A stretch of DNA of 64,000 bases from Eonycteris spelaea. Its lineage: Eukaryota; Chordata; Mammalia; Chiroptera; Pteropodidae. The DNA is taken from contig PUFA01000003.1 of the NCBI GenBank assembly GCA_003508835.1, positions 19,105,501 to 19,169,500 of the forward strand, written 5' to 3'. The notes under the pieces were generated by a model that saw only the letters and a program-made list of their open reading frames with translations, did not search any database and was not told the DNA's origin. Numbering within the stretch: the first letter of the stretch is position 1; every line of letters begins with the position of its first letter. A program made the translations under genes and the position numbers. This document shows, in pieces, positions 54,220 to 64,000 of this stretch.

Positions 54220-55552
54220 TTCTTCTCCTTTTAAATAATTTATTTTTTAGAGCAATTTTAGGTTCACAACAAAACCTAACAGAACGTAGAGTTCCCAGGT
54301 ATCCCTTGCTCCCTGCATATGACAGCCTCCTCCAGTATCAACATCTCCCAGCAGAATGGTACGTTTGTTACAATCGAGGAACCTGCACTGACACATCATT
54401 GTCACCCCAAATTACAGTTTACGTTAGGGTTCACTCATGGTGTTGTGCATTCTACGGGTTTTGACAAATGTATAATGACATGTATCCACCATAACAATAT
54501 CACATATAAGAGTTTTACTGCCGTAAAAGTCCCCTGTGTTCTGCCTATTCATCTCTCTCCCTTAACCTCCAACAACCACTGATCTTTTCACTGTTTCCAT
54601 AGTTTTAGATTTTCCAAAATGTCATATAATTGAAATCATACTATATGTAGCCATTTCAGATTGGCTTCTTTCGCTTAGTAATATGCACTTATTTTCATGG
54701 CTTGACAGTTCATTTCATTTTAGTGCTGAATAATATTCCGCTGTCTGGGTGTACAACAGTTTATTTATCCATTCGCCTACTGAAGGACATTTTGGTTGCT
54801 TCCAAGTTTTGGCAATTATGAATAAAGCTATTATAAAAATTCACACTCAGGTTTTGTGTGGACATGGGTTTTCAACTCTGTTGGGTAAATACAAGGAGAG
54901 CTATTGCTGAATTATATGGTAAGGGTATATTTAGTTTTGTGAGGAAACAGCCAAACTGTCTTCCGAAGTGGCTGTAACATTTTCCATTCCCACTAGCAAA
55001 GAATGAGAGTCCCTGTGGCTCCACATCCTGACCAGTATTTGATGTTGTCAGTGTTCTAGATTTGGGCCATTCTACTAAGAGTATAATGATAGCTCACTGG
55101 TTTTTTTTAATTTGCATTTCCCCAATGACTTATGATGTGGAGCATCTTTTCAACTGTCTGCTTGGCATCTGTATATCTCTTTTGGTGAAGTGTCTGTTCA
55201 GATCTTTTGCTTATTTCCTCATTGGGTTTGGGTTAATTAATCTGAGTTTCTTATTGTTGAGTTTTAAGTTTATTGATATATTTTGGATAGCAATCCTTTA
55301 TCAGATATGTCTTTTGTAAACTTTTTCTCCCATTCTGTCTTTTTATTCTCTTGACAGCATTTTTACAGAGAAGTTTATAATATTAACCAAGTCCAGCTTA
55401 TCAATTGTTTCTTTCATGGATTGCAAATCATACTTTGGATAAACTCCACTTGGTCATGGTGTATAATTGTTTTGTAAATTGGTGAATTTGATACGCTAAT
55501 ATTTGTTGAGGATTTTTGCATCTTTGTTCATGAGAGATAATCCGTCAACATT
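54220..55552 (-). mobile_element. 5'-truncated L1 (3' UTR plus end of ORF2)
   Basis: The longest L1 here. From the 3' end: 'ttttagagcaattttaggtt', 'cctccagtatcaacatctcc', 'taatattccgctgtctgggt', 'ggcaattatgaataaagcta', 'aaactgtcttccgaagtggc', 'ttgcatttccccaatgactt', 'cagatcttttgcttatttcc'. The far end (55430-55550) has 'ttggtcatggtgtataattg' and 'tgttgaggatttttgcatct', the antisense of ORF2 near its C-terminus. An old L1M-type insertion. Frames inside it are antisense and meaningless. Confidence 0.92.
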
Positions 55553-56294
55553 AAGACAGAGCATACCTGCTGTAAAAGGGAAAAAGGCCACCCTTCTAGA
55601 ATAAAATATATCCCAGTCTACCTCAATCAAGGGTTTTACTCCCAATTGCTCCTTCTGTCCACATCTACCATCCTACTGACTCCAGAGAACCCCTTGTAAC
55701 CTACTCTGACTTTCTGACTTCAAGTTAACAGACAAAGGCTTTTTGAACACCCGTGCCCATAAATAATGGGTATTTGGAAGGCCTTCCAACACTGTTATTT
55801 GTATGCTGTGACAGATAGAGAACAGGAGTTTGTAACTCTATTTTTATTCTATTTCAATAACTTAAATTGCTGAGCATTTTCCATAATTTTGACACTAAAT
55901 AGTTACCGAAGACAATTATGTAGAAAGCTGTGGTCCCTACCCCAAGAAAATCAGTAACTAGCAGAGATCAGTTAACTGATAGTCATACACAGTCAAGGCC
56001 CAAGTAATCCTACAGGTTTCTACTTGCACTCATCCCTGCAGTAGGCATTGAAAAATAAATACTAAATACTTGTTCATTAGATGGAACGATAGATACATAC
56101 ATACACAATTGAATGTACGGATAAATGGTCCTTTTTCTATTAAATCTGTGAGGACACCTCATTTACCAAGAAGGCATCTCTAGGTGACCTCAAAAATTGA
56201 ATCCAAAAGGTAGCCCAAAGGCATCAACTCCGTGAAATAGATTATTATAACCATTGCCTAAAGATGGAACTGAAACATTAAAATTTTATGTTTT
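55553..56294. other. Unassigned sequence
   Basis: No feature recognised. Confidence 0.4.
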
Positions 56295-56455
56295 CAAAAT
56301 TATAGGTAATCCTCAGGCTCCATCTCTAGAGATTCTGATCCAGTGGAGGTGGTGTAAGTCCTAAGTGTCTGTATTTTTTAAATCTTCTGGGATTATTCTG
56401 ATGTAGAATTGAGTTTGAGAGCCATTGGGGCAGATTCACAGAGCTAGGGGTCATT
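56295..56455. mobile_element. MER5-like hAT MITE remnant
   Basis: 'aatcctcaggctccatctct', 'agagattctgatccagtgga' and 'gaattgagtttgagagccat' match the right two-thirds of a MER5/MER20-type element. Confidence 0.7.
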
Positions 56456-59045
56456 TCAGTTGGTAAAGGTTAAGAAACCACGTAGGTCCAGGCAAAGAGA
56501 GTCAGCACAAGGAAGACAGGAAACTTGCTTACAAAACTAAGCCAGGACAGAAAACGGGGCTCCCTGCATCCCTTTACTACAGAGACAGAATTAGGCCTTG
56601 GGTTTGAAATAGACCTCGATTTGCTGGGTCCTAAGAGAGTTGTACATGACTCTTTATTAAAGTAAAATGTCTCTAAGAGTATTTAATACTAATATCATAC
56701 TTTTCACCCATGGTTCCCAATCAAATCTCACAGTACACCTCCCTCTGAAGAAATGAAGCTCTGGATGAAAGAGAAAGCATCTCAATATTTGCACAGTGAA
56801 AAGTATTGTTTTTCTACTGCGGAAATGTGAACCTGTCACTACAATGATTATCTCCTCCATTAAACCCTAAAATGTCCACACGGGTGAGCTCAATCAGCTT
56901 AATTCATTCTTATCGTGTCATTGGCATGTCCCGGGGCCTTCAAAAATTGGTGAAGGCTTCGCTCCGGTGTCTTTTCCACTGTTGCTGTCCTGGTGTCACA
57001 AAATCTAGCCCCGAACTACAAGGCAGGAATGATCTCATAAGAAAATTCATGCCCTTCAACTTGAGGATGTACAATATCTAGAAGCCACTGGCTTTATCCC
57101 TAGCGAGTAAAAATTCAATCTGACCTGGGAAAGCAATAAAATAGATTTTTGAGGTCAAAATCCAATATTGAGTTATGTGGACCTTTAAGACAACTTATTA
57201 TGCTGAAAATACACTCTTACTAATGCTAAATTAGAGCATGATCATTCACATCAGTAAAGGAATTCACACTTTACAAAAGAGTTATCCACCAGGCTCTTTG
57301 AAACATAAAGCTCTTCCTTACTTTTCAGAAGCAGAGCTAGCACATAAAACGAGGTACACCTGGATGTTTGAATGGACAATGTGAGCACATTTTCATTTAT
57401 GTGTAGAGCTCTTAAAGGTAACAAAACTGCATCGGGCTAAATAGTCTCAAAGGTAGAAATCACCAAGTAACATGAACCAATTTGTCCCTATTATCCTGAA
57501 GCATAATGTGTCTGACAGACCTTGTGCCTCCTTGGATTACCGTCCCTGGCTTCTTTCCCAAGGCTCTGCCTGTCTCCTGGACCACGGTGCTGCCACTGCT
57601 TGTAACAACCTCCCCAAGATGGCAGGAATCCAGGCGAGGCCCCAGGCCACATGGCCAGCATGTACCATGTGCCATGCTGAGGTGTCCTGGCTACAACTCC
57701 ACACTCAGAGCATGGCATCTGCCTTTCTGAACAGCTGCTGTGGAGCCAGATAATGTAAAGTAGGGAGGTTAGCAACCGCTAGAAAATAGAAAGTGGAAAG
57801 GGCTGCATGATAATTCCTCTTTGTTTGTCCCTTGGGTGGACTACTCCGACTAGTTTCTTCGTGAAATTCTTTTGGAGAAAATCCGATATGCAAAATGAAC
57901 ATGCCGGACGCTTGAGCTGTATGTTTTTTCATGGCTTGTTATGAAGCAATTACCAGTACAGTAACATTTGGCATGGTTTCACATGTTTTCTTGGCTCCCC
58001 ATTTTTCTTCACCCTCATCTTCCTGGTCTTGGGCCTTACAATACAACACCAGCACTTTAATCCTTGCTTGGTGGTCTGCTTTCTAGAAGGCATGAGCTAA
58101 AACAATTGTCCTGTGGTTCTAGAAAACAATCCTCAAGATGGAATTAGGGAGTTGAATGGTCCACCTGTCTAAAAGAAATAAGTACTCCGTTAGTGATGGT
58201 ACACGGGATGGTAATAATCCTGTGCCATTTGGTAGACTCATGATTTCTTCAACTTTCACTGTATTTAATTAGGATGAAGTACAGGTAGAGGAAGGTCAAG
58301 GCATTGGGTGATCAAGTGGTCATGGCACTCAACCAATATAGAAACAATGTTAATTGCAAGGATTGTGGATTAGGGTGGATCCTTGTGACAGCAGTAAAGA
58401 CATTTAAATACATAACAGGTTCAGGGAAGTTAATTTAAGGCACGATCTAAAATCCAGATGACCTCAATGGCAATATTAAAGGAAGTCTGTATTTTCTGCA
58501 GCTTAAGGAAAGACTGTGCTGAAAAATCAGGGCAAGTTTCCAGAGCTGCCATGCAGATGAAATGCAGAGCCTTGGCAAATATTCTATGTCAAGTCAGAGC
58601 CCTGACAGGAAAAGTGTGGTACTCTGAGTTCCGGGCTGAAGGCATTTAAGTGAATGAACCTGAGCAACTTAAAACTCCAATTTCCCTTAAGCCCTCCTTC
58701 CCCAAGAAACAGCACCTTCACCTTTGCCAGAGGGGACCAGATTCTACTTGCCTGGAGACTATGCAATGATCTCACCTGAAGCAGTTTCTTCACAAGATGG
58801 CACTTGTCCTTTTGAAGACAAGCTAACCTGCACCGACTTTCATTGTATCCAGACTGACAGCCAAAGTCAATTCTCAGCAAGTGTAGATGGAGAAGGAAAA
58901 TCCCTGTTTCAGGAAGGAATTATCTAGATAGGAAAGAAATCACAAGGCCTAGCAAGAGCTTGGAAACATAAATGGAGGTGAATATTGAAGGTGCTGGCCT
59001 AAGGAGTGGCAGACTATATGACTGGATAGCGGGGAATTCATTGAC
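56456..59045. other. Unassigned sequence, 2.6 kb
   Basis: The longest stretch without any recognised repeat, of mixed composition. Low repeat content can mark conserved regulatory DNA, but I cannot measure conservation. Frames at 57472-57775 on both strands have no known product. Confidence 0.4.
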
Positions 59046-59065
59046 ATGAGTCACTTGTGACTCAT
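59046..59065. promoter_or_regulatory. Palindromic double AP-1 site
   Basis: ATGAGTCAC, TT, GTGACTCAT: two complete TGAGTCA AP-1 sites in inverted orientation, with perfect 9-bp symmetry around TT. Candidate enhancer element. Binding is not shown. Confidence 0.5.
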
Positions 59066-59288
59066 ACCTTAATTTGTGTCAAGAGAATCTGGGCACTTTG
59101 CTAGGATGGCTACTTAAAGCCTGGACTCTACAAGGAACTACAGTAAACAAAGCAGAGATGCCAGAATTACCTTAGCACAGTGTTAACGAAGAGATCAGAG
59201 GCTTAGGGAAGTGGGAATGTTAAACATGGATTTATCATGTATGGCCCAAGAACCTATCACGCTGAGGTCATACTCTTCACTGAAACGG

Positions 59289-59289
<1 letters not shown>
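59066..59289. other. Unassigned spacer
   Basis: Nothing recognised. Confidence 0.4.

Positions 59290-59315
<26 letters not shown>
59290..59315 (+). repeat. Poly-A run
   Basis: About 26 uninterrupted A. No retroelement body or processed pseudogene is recognised directly upstream, so its origin is unclear. Confidence 0.95.
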
Positions 59316-59319
<4 letters not shown>

Positions 59320-60101
59320 TTGGTGAGGAGGATATCAGCATCTTGGAGAAATTCAGTAGCAGCTTTCAGAGGTGTAATGAACATAATTACTTAATGGCAG
59401 CCAGTTGGAGTGGCAGTCAGGGTTCCTTGATCCATCGGGATTTACAGCAATAATTAACAGATGGTGGTGTATTTATAAGATAGATGGACAACCAATTAGA
59501 ATACTATCGTTTTTGTATAAATAGAAACATATCTGGACCTGGCAAATAGAACCAAATAAGAACCAGATCAGAGCCAGGCCCGGCACCCATTTACTGAAGG
59601 CTAGTCCAGCACAGCCGTACTGCACACCCTGTTTTCCCCAGCCAAATGGCCATGTTTTTATTATAAAAGAACCCACACTAGAATTCACGTTTCTGAAAAC
59701 CTCTTCTGTACACTCTTTGTCCATACACATTAAAGCACTGAGATTAGGAGCAGGAATAACTGCAATGCTGTGACCATGAGTTTTGTTACAACAGAACTCT
59801 GCAGCATTTGAAATAAAGGTGATGGAGAGGTCACAAATGGTGACCAAAATCACAGTATTCCACTCGGCACTTTGTAGATTCAAACTCTGCCTGTTTCCAA
59901 GACTCTGTGAACCAGCTATGAGCATGAAAAAAAAGCGTTTCAGGAATAAGCTTTTGTGGTCTCCTTTAAACTGCCTTAATGATTGCTCCCTCTGGTGGTA
60001 TGAATTTAATCTGGTTTGTCTATTCCTAGATTTTAGAGGAATAATGGAAATGCTCATGCTGGAGCATGGAAACCTCACCTTTGCAGAAGATCTGGATAAG
60101 C
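59316..60101. other. Unassigned sequence with long minus-strand frame
   Basis: No repeat recognised. A 247-codon minus-strand frame (59473-60216) crosses into the SINE and CA repeat; it has no domain I recognise. A near-match to the CTCF core lies at 59986-59998 (minus strand, one mismatch). Confidence 0.4.
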
Positions 60102-60128
60102 ACGTTTCACACACACACACACACACAC
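60102..60128 (+). repeat. (CA)n microsatellite
   Basis: About 13 CA units directly before the left target-site duplication of the SINE. Confidence 0.93.
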
Positions 60129-60137
60129 AAACTCTTT
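60126..60137 (+). repeat. Target-site duplication, left copy
   Basis: CACAAACTCTTT, identical to 60370-60381. It flanks the tail end of the minus-strand SINE. Confidence 0.9.
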
Positions 60138-60177
60138 TTTTATTATTATTATTATTATCATTATTATTATTATTTAT

Positions 60178-60286
60178 GCCTACAGCACCTGGTCTTCCTG
60201 GTGGTCTCCCATCCAAGTACTAACCAGACCCTGCTTAGCTTCCAAAATCAGACATTGGGCTTTTTCAGAGTGGCATGGCTGCAGAC
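60178..60286 (-). pseudogene. 5S rRNA-derived body of the SINE
   Basis: The minus strand from GTCTGCAGCCATGCCACTCT to GGTGCTGTAGGC parallels 5S rRNA along its whole length. The internal control region is best kept; the first third (after CCACTCTGAA) is diverged and slightly shortened. It is not a working 5S gene: it is embedded in a SINE and lacks the usual terminator context. Confidence 0.92.
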
Positions 60287-60361
60287 CATGGCTCCACTGG
60301 AGCACAAACCCAGGATCTTCTGTGTGTAAAGCAGATGTGCTAACCGCTACACTATGGAACC
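60287..60361 (-). pseudogene. tRNA-Val(TAC)-derived head of the SINE
   Basis: The minus strand begins GGTTCCATAGTGTAGCGGTT, has an anticodon loop TTTACAC (anticodon TAC) in a CTG/CAG stem, and ends CCAGTGGAGCC. The T loop reads GGGTTTGTGCTCC instead of GGGTTCGAGCCCC, and one acceptor-stem base is changed, so it is tRNA-derived rather than a functional tRNA. Confidence 0.9.
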
Positions 60362-60369
60362 ACGTCCTG

Positions 60370-60381
60370 CACAAACTCTTT
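60370..60381 (+). repeat. Target-site duplication, right copy
   Basis: CACAAACTCTTT, identical to 60126-60137, next to the 5' (tRNA) end of the SINE. Confidence 0.9.
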
Positions 60382-61012
60382 AAGGAAGACCAGACTGGTG
60401 CATGTGCAGCCTGATGGCAAAGACCTCAGGGGCTCTGTCTGGAGGTCGATGAGGGAGCCGACGAGGACCTGCCTGCCAGAGATGGGTCAGCAGAAATGGA
60501 GAGCAAGACTTTCAATGGAGAAAACCAAAGGATTTGGAAGTGGACTCAGTGAGGGTAAAGAGGCAAAACGATGAAAGAATAGGCTAGGAACTCTCTCCTG
60601 ATTCCAGACCACTGACTGCTGCATCCAGGCTACTCAGGCTCTTTCTCCCCCTCAAGGTACAAACAGTACACAACTCCATTGGGCAATGTGAAGTCAGCAT
60701 CATCCGCTCCTACATGATGGTCTCCCCTCATTCAGCTCCTCTGTCCCTCATTCCAACACCGGCCAGAGAGGCCGACCGACTGAGTCCTAGGCAAAGAAAT
60801 AATACAGGTGACAATATCTGACATCTTGCACCCACTAATATGATGCCTGAGTCCTTCTCCCCTTTCCTCACAGTGATTCATTCCTTGAGACAGGCCTTTT
60901 CTGGGCTTCAAAGCAGAATGCATGTAGACCTAAAAAAAGGTAGCACACTTCCCTCCCCACCCCCCCAAAAAGGAAAAACTGGATTAAGCAAAAACAAACA
61001 GCTTTCTATACG
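60382..61012. other. Unassigned sequence
   Basis: No feature recognised. Confidence 0.4.
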
Positions 61013-61175
61013 GCAGGACTTCTCAGAGCCTTTGTACACTAATGTGCATGAGAATCAGCTATAGGGGATCAAAAGATGGCATTTCCAAATTTCATATCAG
61101 CATTGAAACCTACTGTTCAAAGAGGACCTTGAAAGATGTTCTGTAGAACCCACCTGAGAAGCACTTTCTTAGACA
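61013..61175. mobile_element. hAT-type MITE remnant (MER20-like)
   Basis: The left end 'aggacttctcagagcctttg' and the right end 'cctgagaagcactttcttag' are imperfect inverted repeats. 'aatgtgcatgagaatcagct' inside is a usual MER5/MER20-group word. Confidence 0.6.
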
Positions 61176-61224
61176 TCTAGTAAGCTCCTTCCTGTAGAGG
61201 CCCTGACTACCAGACATAGGTCCC

Positions 61225-61362
61225 TGTGATAGGAAGAGCACTATTCTGCTGCCGAGATCCCAGAGCTCGCCCTCGGAGCGTGCAGTCATGTGCTTTTAGC
61301 CAGTTCCCTTCCAGGGGGTGGGGGTCCATTTCCTCATCTGGAAAGTGAGAAGTTTGGAGAGA
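61225..61362 (+). repeat. Probable MIR fragment
   Basis: 'gtgcttttagccagttccct' and 'ccatttcctcatctggaaag' fit the right half of MIR. Confidence 0.55.
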
Positions 61363-61578
61363 GGTGGTTTTCAAACTGTTTCAGGGAAACTTGAGGCCAC
61401 ATGGAGGTGCCTCATCGGTCCCACAACAGTCAGATAATTTCCATAAATTAAGAAAATGTGAGCTCTTGAGGGAATCCATTATCTTTTTTTTTTTTGCCTG
61501 TTTTATATTAAAGATTTACTAAAGATATCATTTGAATAAAAAAGTTTATTTGCTTAAAATGGTTGAAAACCTCTAGAA
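61363..61578. mobile_element. hAT-like MITE remnant
   Basis: The left terminal GTGGTTTTCAAACTG and right terminal GGTTGAAAACCTC are inverted repeats about 215 bp apart, with an AT-rich core and a T-run at 61484-61495. Family uncertain. Confidence 0.55.
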
Positions 61579-63689
61579 TATTTGATCTCTAAGGACAATT
61601 CCAGGCATATATAGTTGTACAAGAATATGAACTAGGATTTAAGTAGAACAGGCTGGAGCAACAACATTTGCCAGTGTGCGTGGTTGCTAGCTGTGGGATA
61701 TGGCCAAGTAACAAGCCTTCGGGGAGATTTGGACCCAGGTCATTGGGCCATTGGGAATTTTGAAAAAGAGCATGGATGTGACTACACTGGTAACTTCCGG
61801 GTCATACCTGGGGGAAGCAGGGGCTACCCTAGATTGGCAGTGTAGAATGGGATCCAGGACAGAGGGCCCTGTGGCTGAAGCTGCATCTCCCTGGGTCGTG
61901 GCCACAGCCTCTTTCCTGTTTCCCAGCTCGCCCCTCTTGCTCAGTCCACAGTTTATCAAATACTCTTCCTCAGATAGTCCCTTTCTTGCTACTCGGTTGC
62001 CCATGAACCTATAAGCATGTGTTGTGGCCTCTGTGGACGTTCCATGGCTGGTTCCCAGTGGGGTACCAGTCGGCTGCAACCCACAGCTAGCTAGTGGAGA
62101 ACGTAAGCCTTGTGGGTTAAAAAGCAAAAACAAAATAACACAAAAACTGTAATTACCTAGTGCTTCAAAATAAACAATACGAAAGCCTTCCACATCAAAT
62201 CTGTGGGCTTCAACAAAAACAGAATTTAGAAGGAAATTCAACACCTTATAGCCACATGTATTAGAAAATTAGAAAGAAAATCTGTCAACTCAAGAGCAAT
62301 GTGGTCATGGTGGCAGTTTAGTTGTTTAATCTACCACCCCTCCTGACACCCAAGCAGACCAGATACGATAACCCTCCTCCAGACACAAAACAGAAGAAAT
62401 CAACACAAAACCCGAATAGCACCTCTTCGACCAAACCAGGTGACAAGAAATCCACCAAACCCTGGGACAGGGACTAATGCATCACACCAGTCACAAAAGG
62501 ACTTGGCAACAAAAATGAAAAAGTCACTCCCAAATATTTACCACAAAAGGAGAAGGGGACAGCCTGGGCACAAACCTGGGCCGACAGATCTGAGAGCATC
62601 CTCCGTGGGGAAGAAAAGTCTCACAGGCTGGAAGTTGGGAGACAGCAAAAATAAATGAATGCGGACATGGGCAGAACAAGGCGGGAGCAGTTTAAGTCCT
62701 TAGAAATATCAGATTTTGCCATCAATTCATGCTAGAAAGAAAGCCTGACTCCAAGAGAAAATTACTAGAGACAGAAACCAGACTGAGCATACCAGGAACA
62801 CAGTGAGTAAATGCAAGAGAAAGCTTAGCTGATAGGAGAGGAGGGGTCCTGTGGGAAGTGATTTCAGAAAATACGAAAATGCAACATGTGAAACAGATCG
62901 TGTGCTGGAAGTCCAGGCGGGTGGAGCTCTCCGGCTGGGACTGGGGCTGAAAACAGACATATCTCAGAGACAAGGAAGTGGCTACAGAGACAGGTCTTAT
63001 TTTGAGTCATTCAAAATATGACTCCACCAACGAAGAGGTGACCTTGAGCCCTGAGCTGGGAAACCTGGTCTGGCCCATCTCTTCCTAAACTTATTCTCAC
63101 TCCCAGCAGCAACCTCCTCCTACAGGCCTGGCAAAGCCATCTGGTTTAAACAGGAGAGAAAGGAGAGACACAGCCCAGACCCACACCAAGTTCCTTTCCA
63201 AGGAACTCTGGAGCTGGAGCTGATGCTTTTAGCGCCCTGCGTCATGTGCCCTTGGCCACCTCTAATTTCAACCTCAGCTGCAAAGGAAAGATAGACGCTT
63301 GTGAGCTCCGACCCAGCCCACGCTGGCAGAGCCCTCCCCCAATGGGGCACGCTGCTTCTTTTGCTTTCTGCATAGAGGCTTTCTCCAAGGTCCCAGGAGA
63401 CCTTTCAGCTCACAGGGAAGAGCAGCCCAGAAAAGTGGCCGTCCTTCAGAGTCGCCCACAGTAGGGTTACAATGCATGTAAAACCATCTGTAATCTGGGC
63501 TCAAGTTTTTTCTTCCTCGTCACCTGACCGTAAGGAACTCCCGAGTGAGGCCATAGTCATGTACTGAAGGAGATGAAGCAATAGGATTAGAGAAGGCTGA
63601 ACTATCTGCTCGTGCAATTTACGGGTCTCTTCTCAATCCGCGTGAGCCGGAGATCTCAGGCAGATGACGCCGGAACAAACGGCTTTGAC
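61579..63689. other. Unassigned sequence, 2.1 kb
   Basis: No repeat confidently assigned. 62280-62660 has the A/C-rich look of an old L1 or HAL1 piece. A 185-codon minus-strand frame (61687-62244) has no recognised domain. Confidence 0.4.
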
Positions 63690-63995
63690 CTGTGCAAGTC
63701 CATGCTTACGCGGCGCTTTTTTTTTTTTTTCTTTCAATAAATACAGTGAGGCCTTCGTACCCATGGGGTTTCGCAAACGCAGATTCAAACAACTGCAGAT
63801 GGAAACCAGTATATTCTCATTACCAAACGCAGATTCCCGACTATGGGTCGAAAGCTCCCCGGAGGTGAAGGGCCCACTGCTGTTAAGTTTTGGGGAGTCA
63901 AACGCTATATTTGGGCTTTCGACTGTAAGGGGATCAGCAACCCCAACCGCTCCCCACCCCACCCCCACTCTTGTGTTTTTCAAGGGTCAACTGTA
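63690..63995. mobile_element. Tigger-type DNA transposon mosaic
   Basis: 'ctttcaataaatacagtgag', 'gttaagttttggggagtcaa' and 'caagggtcaactgta' are Tigger/MER2-group words. 'ccttcgtacccatggggttt' and 'aaacgcagattcaaacaact' belong to the related piece read as 'gtatccgtgggttccgcatc' in the family. An inner segment 63744-63993 starts CAGTGAGG, ends TCAACTG and is flanked by TA (63742-63743, 63994-63995). Continuation beyond the window is not excluded. Confidence 0.7.
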
Positions 63996-64000
63996 CTCCG

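Larger units (their letters stand above)
60138..60369 (-). mobile_element. Chimeric tRNA-Val/5S rRNA SINE (MEG-TR-like)
   Basis: Read on the minus strand: an 8-base leader, a tRNA-Val(TAC)-like head (60361 down to about 60287), a 5S rRNA-like body (60286-60178), then an AAT-rich tail of about 40 bp (60177-60138). Exact 12-bp target-site duplications flank it. The 5S part keeps the internal promoter region (AAGCTAAGCAGGGT and GGTTAGTACTTGGATGGGAG) almost unchanged, and the tRNA part keeps an A box and a damaged B box, so two pol III promoters lie in tandem. Hybrid tRNA/5S SINEs are known from fruit bats (MEG-TR). The intact duplications and low divergence suggest a fairly recent insertion. Family assignment is from memory and not aligned. 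Confidence 0.9.

Noticed and set aside
60178..60286. A functional 5S rRNA gene.
   Set aside because: It is fused to a tRNA-like head, lies between target-site duplications, ends in an AAT tail and has a diverged first third, so it is part of a SINE.
60287..60361. A functional tRNA-Val(TAC) gene.
   Set aside because: The T loop and acceptor stem carry disabling changes and no T-run terminator follows; it is the SINE head.
61687..62244. A 185-codon minus-strand gene.
   Set aside because: No known domain. The start lies in A-rich sequence that resembles old repeat DNA.

Overview
The window is non-coding nuclear DNA from a placental mammal, most likely a fruit bat (Pteropodidae). The mammalian call rests on a dense background of old interspersed repeats: MIR, L2, worn L1 and HAL1 pieces, hAT and Tigger DNA transposons, and MLT1-type and ERVL-type LTRs. 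It is also supported by CA, GA, CTTT and AAT microsatellites and one large CpG island. The fruit-bat call rests on one young SINE at 60138-60369 (minus strand). It joins a tRNA-Val(TAC)-like head to a 5S rRNA-like body and ends in an AAT-rich tail, with an exact 12-bp target-site duplication. A tRNA/5S rRNA hybrid SINE (MEG-TR) is described from megabats. No Alu, B1/B2, carnivore tRNA-Lys SINE, ruminant BovB or full-length L1 was seen, which fits. The species cannot be named from sequence alone.

Layout. 1-12.4 kb is repeat-rich intergenic or intronic DNA. 12.4-15.1 kb is the only gene-like locus: a CpG island (core about 12.94-14.30 kb) with GC boxes, a CCAAT box, near-MEF2 sites and two good splice donors, both on the minus strand (exon ends at 13478 and 15030). 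This suggests one or two non-coding first exons of a minus-strand gene whose coding exons lie outside the window or were not recognised. 15-36 kb is intergenic or intronic DNA with L1 3' UTR pieces, an ERVL-like LTR, an MLT1-like LTR, a long L2 fragment (28.5-29.25 kb), a HAL1-like remnant (33.3-34.7 kb) and several purine or pyrimidine tracts. At 36.85-37.48 kb there is a near-identical inverted repeat (arms about 165 bp, spacer 300 bp). 37.5-64 kb is again repeat-punctuated unique sequence, with an L1 3' end at 54.2-55.5 kb, the hybrid SINE at 60.1-60.4 kb and a Tigger-type element at the right edge.

No complete protein-coding gene, working RNA gene or CRISPR array is supported. Open reading frames of 60-400 codons occur on both strands, but the longer ones lie in the CpG island, in simple repeats or across SINE/MIR sequence, and none resembles a known protein. 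Repeat families were assigned by recalled consensus features, not by a database search, so boundaries are approximate (usually within 10-40 bp) and subfamily names are tentative.
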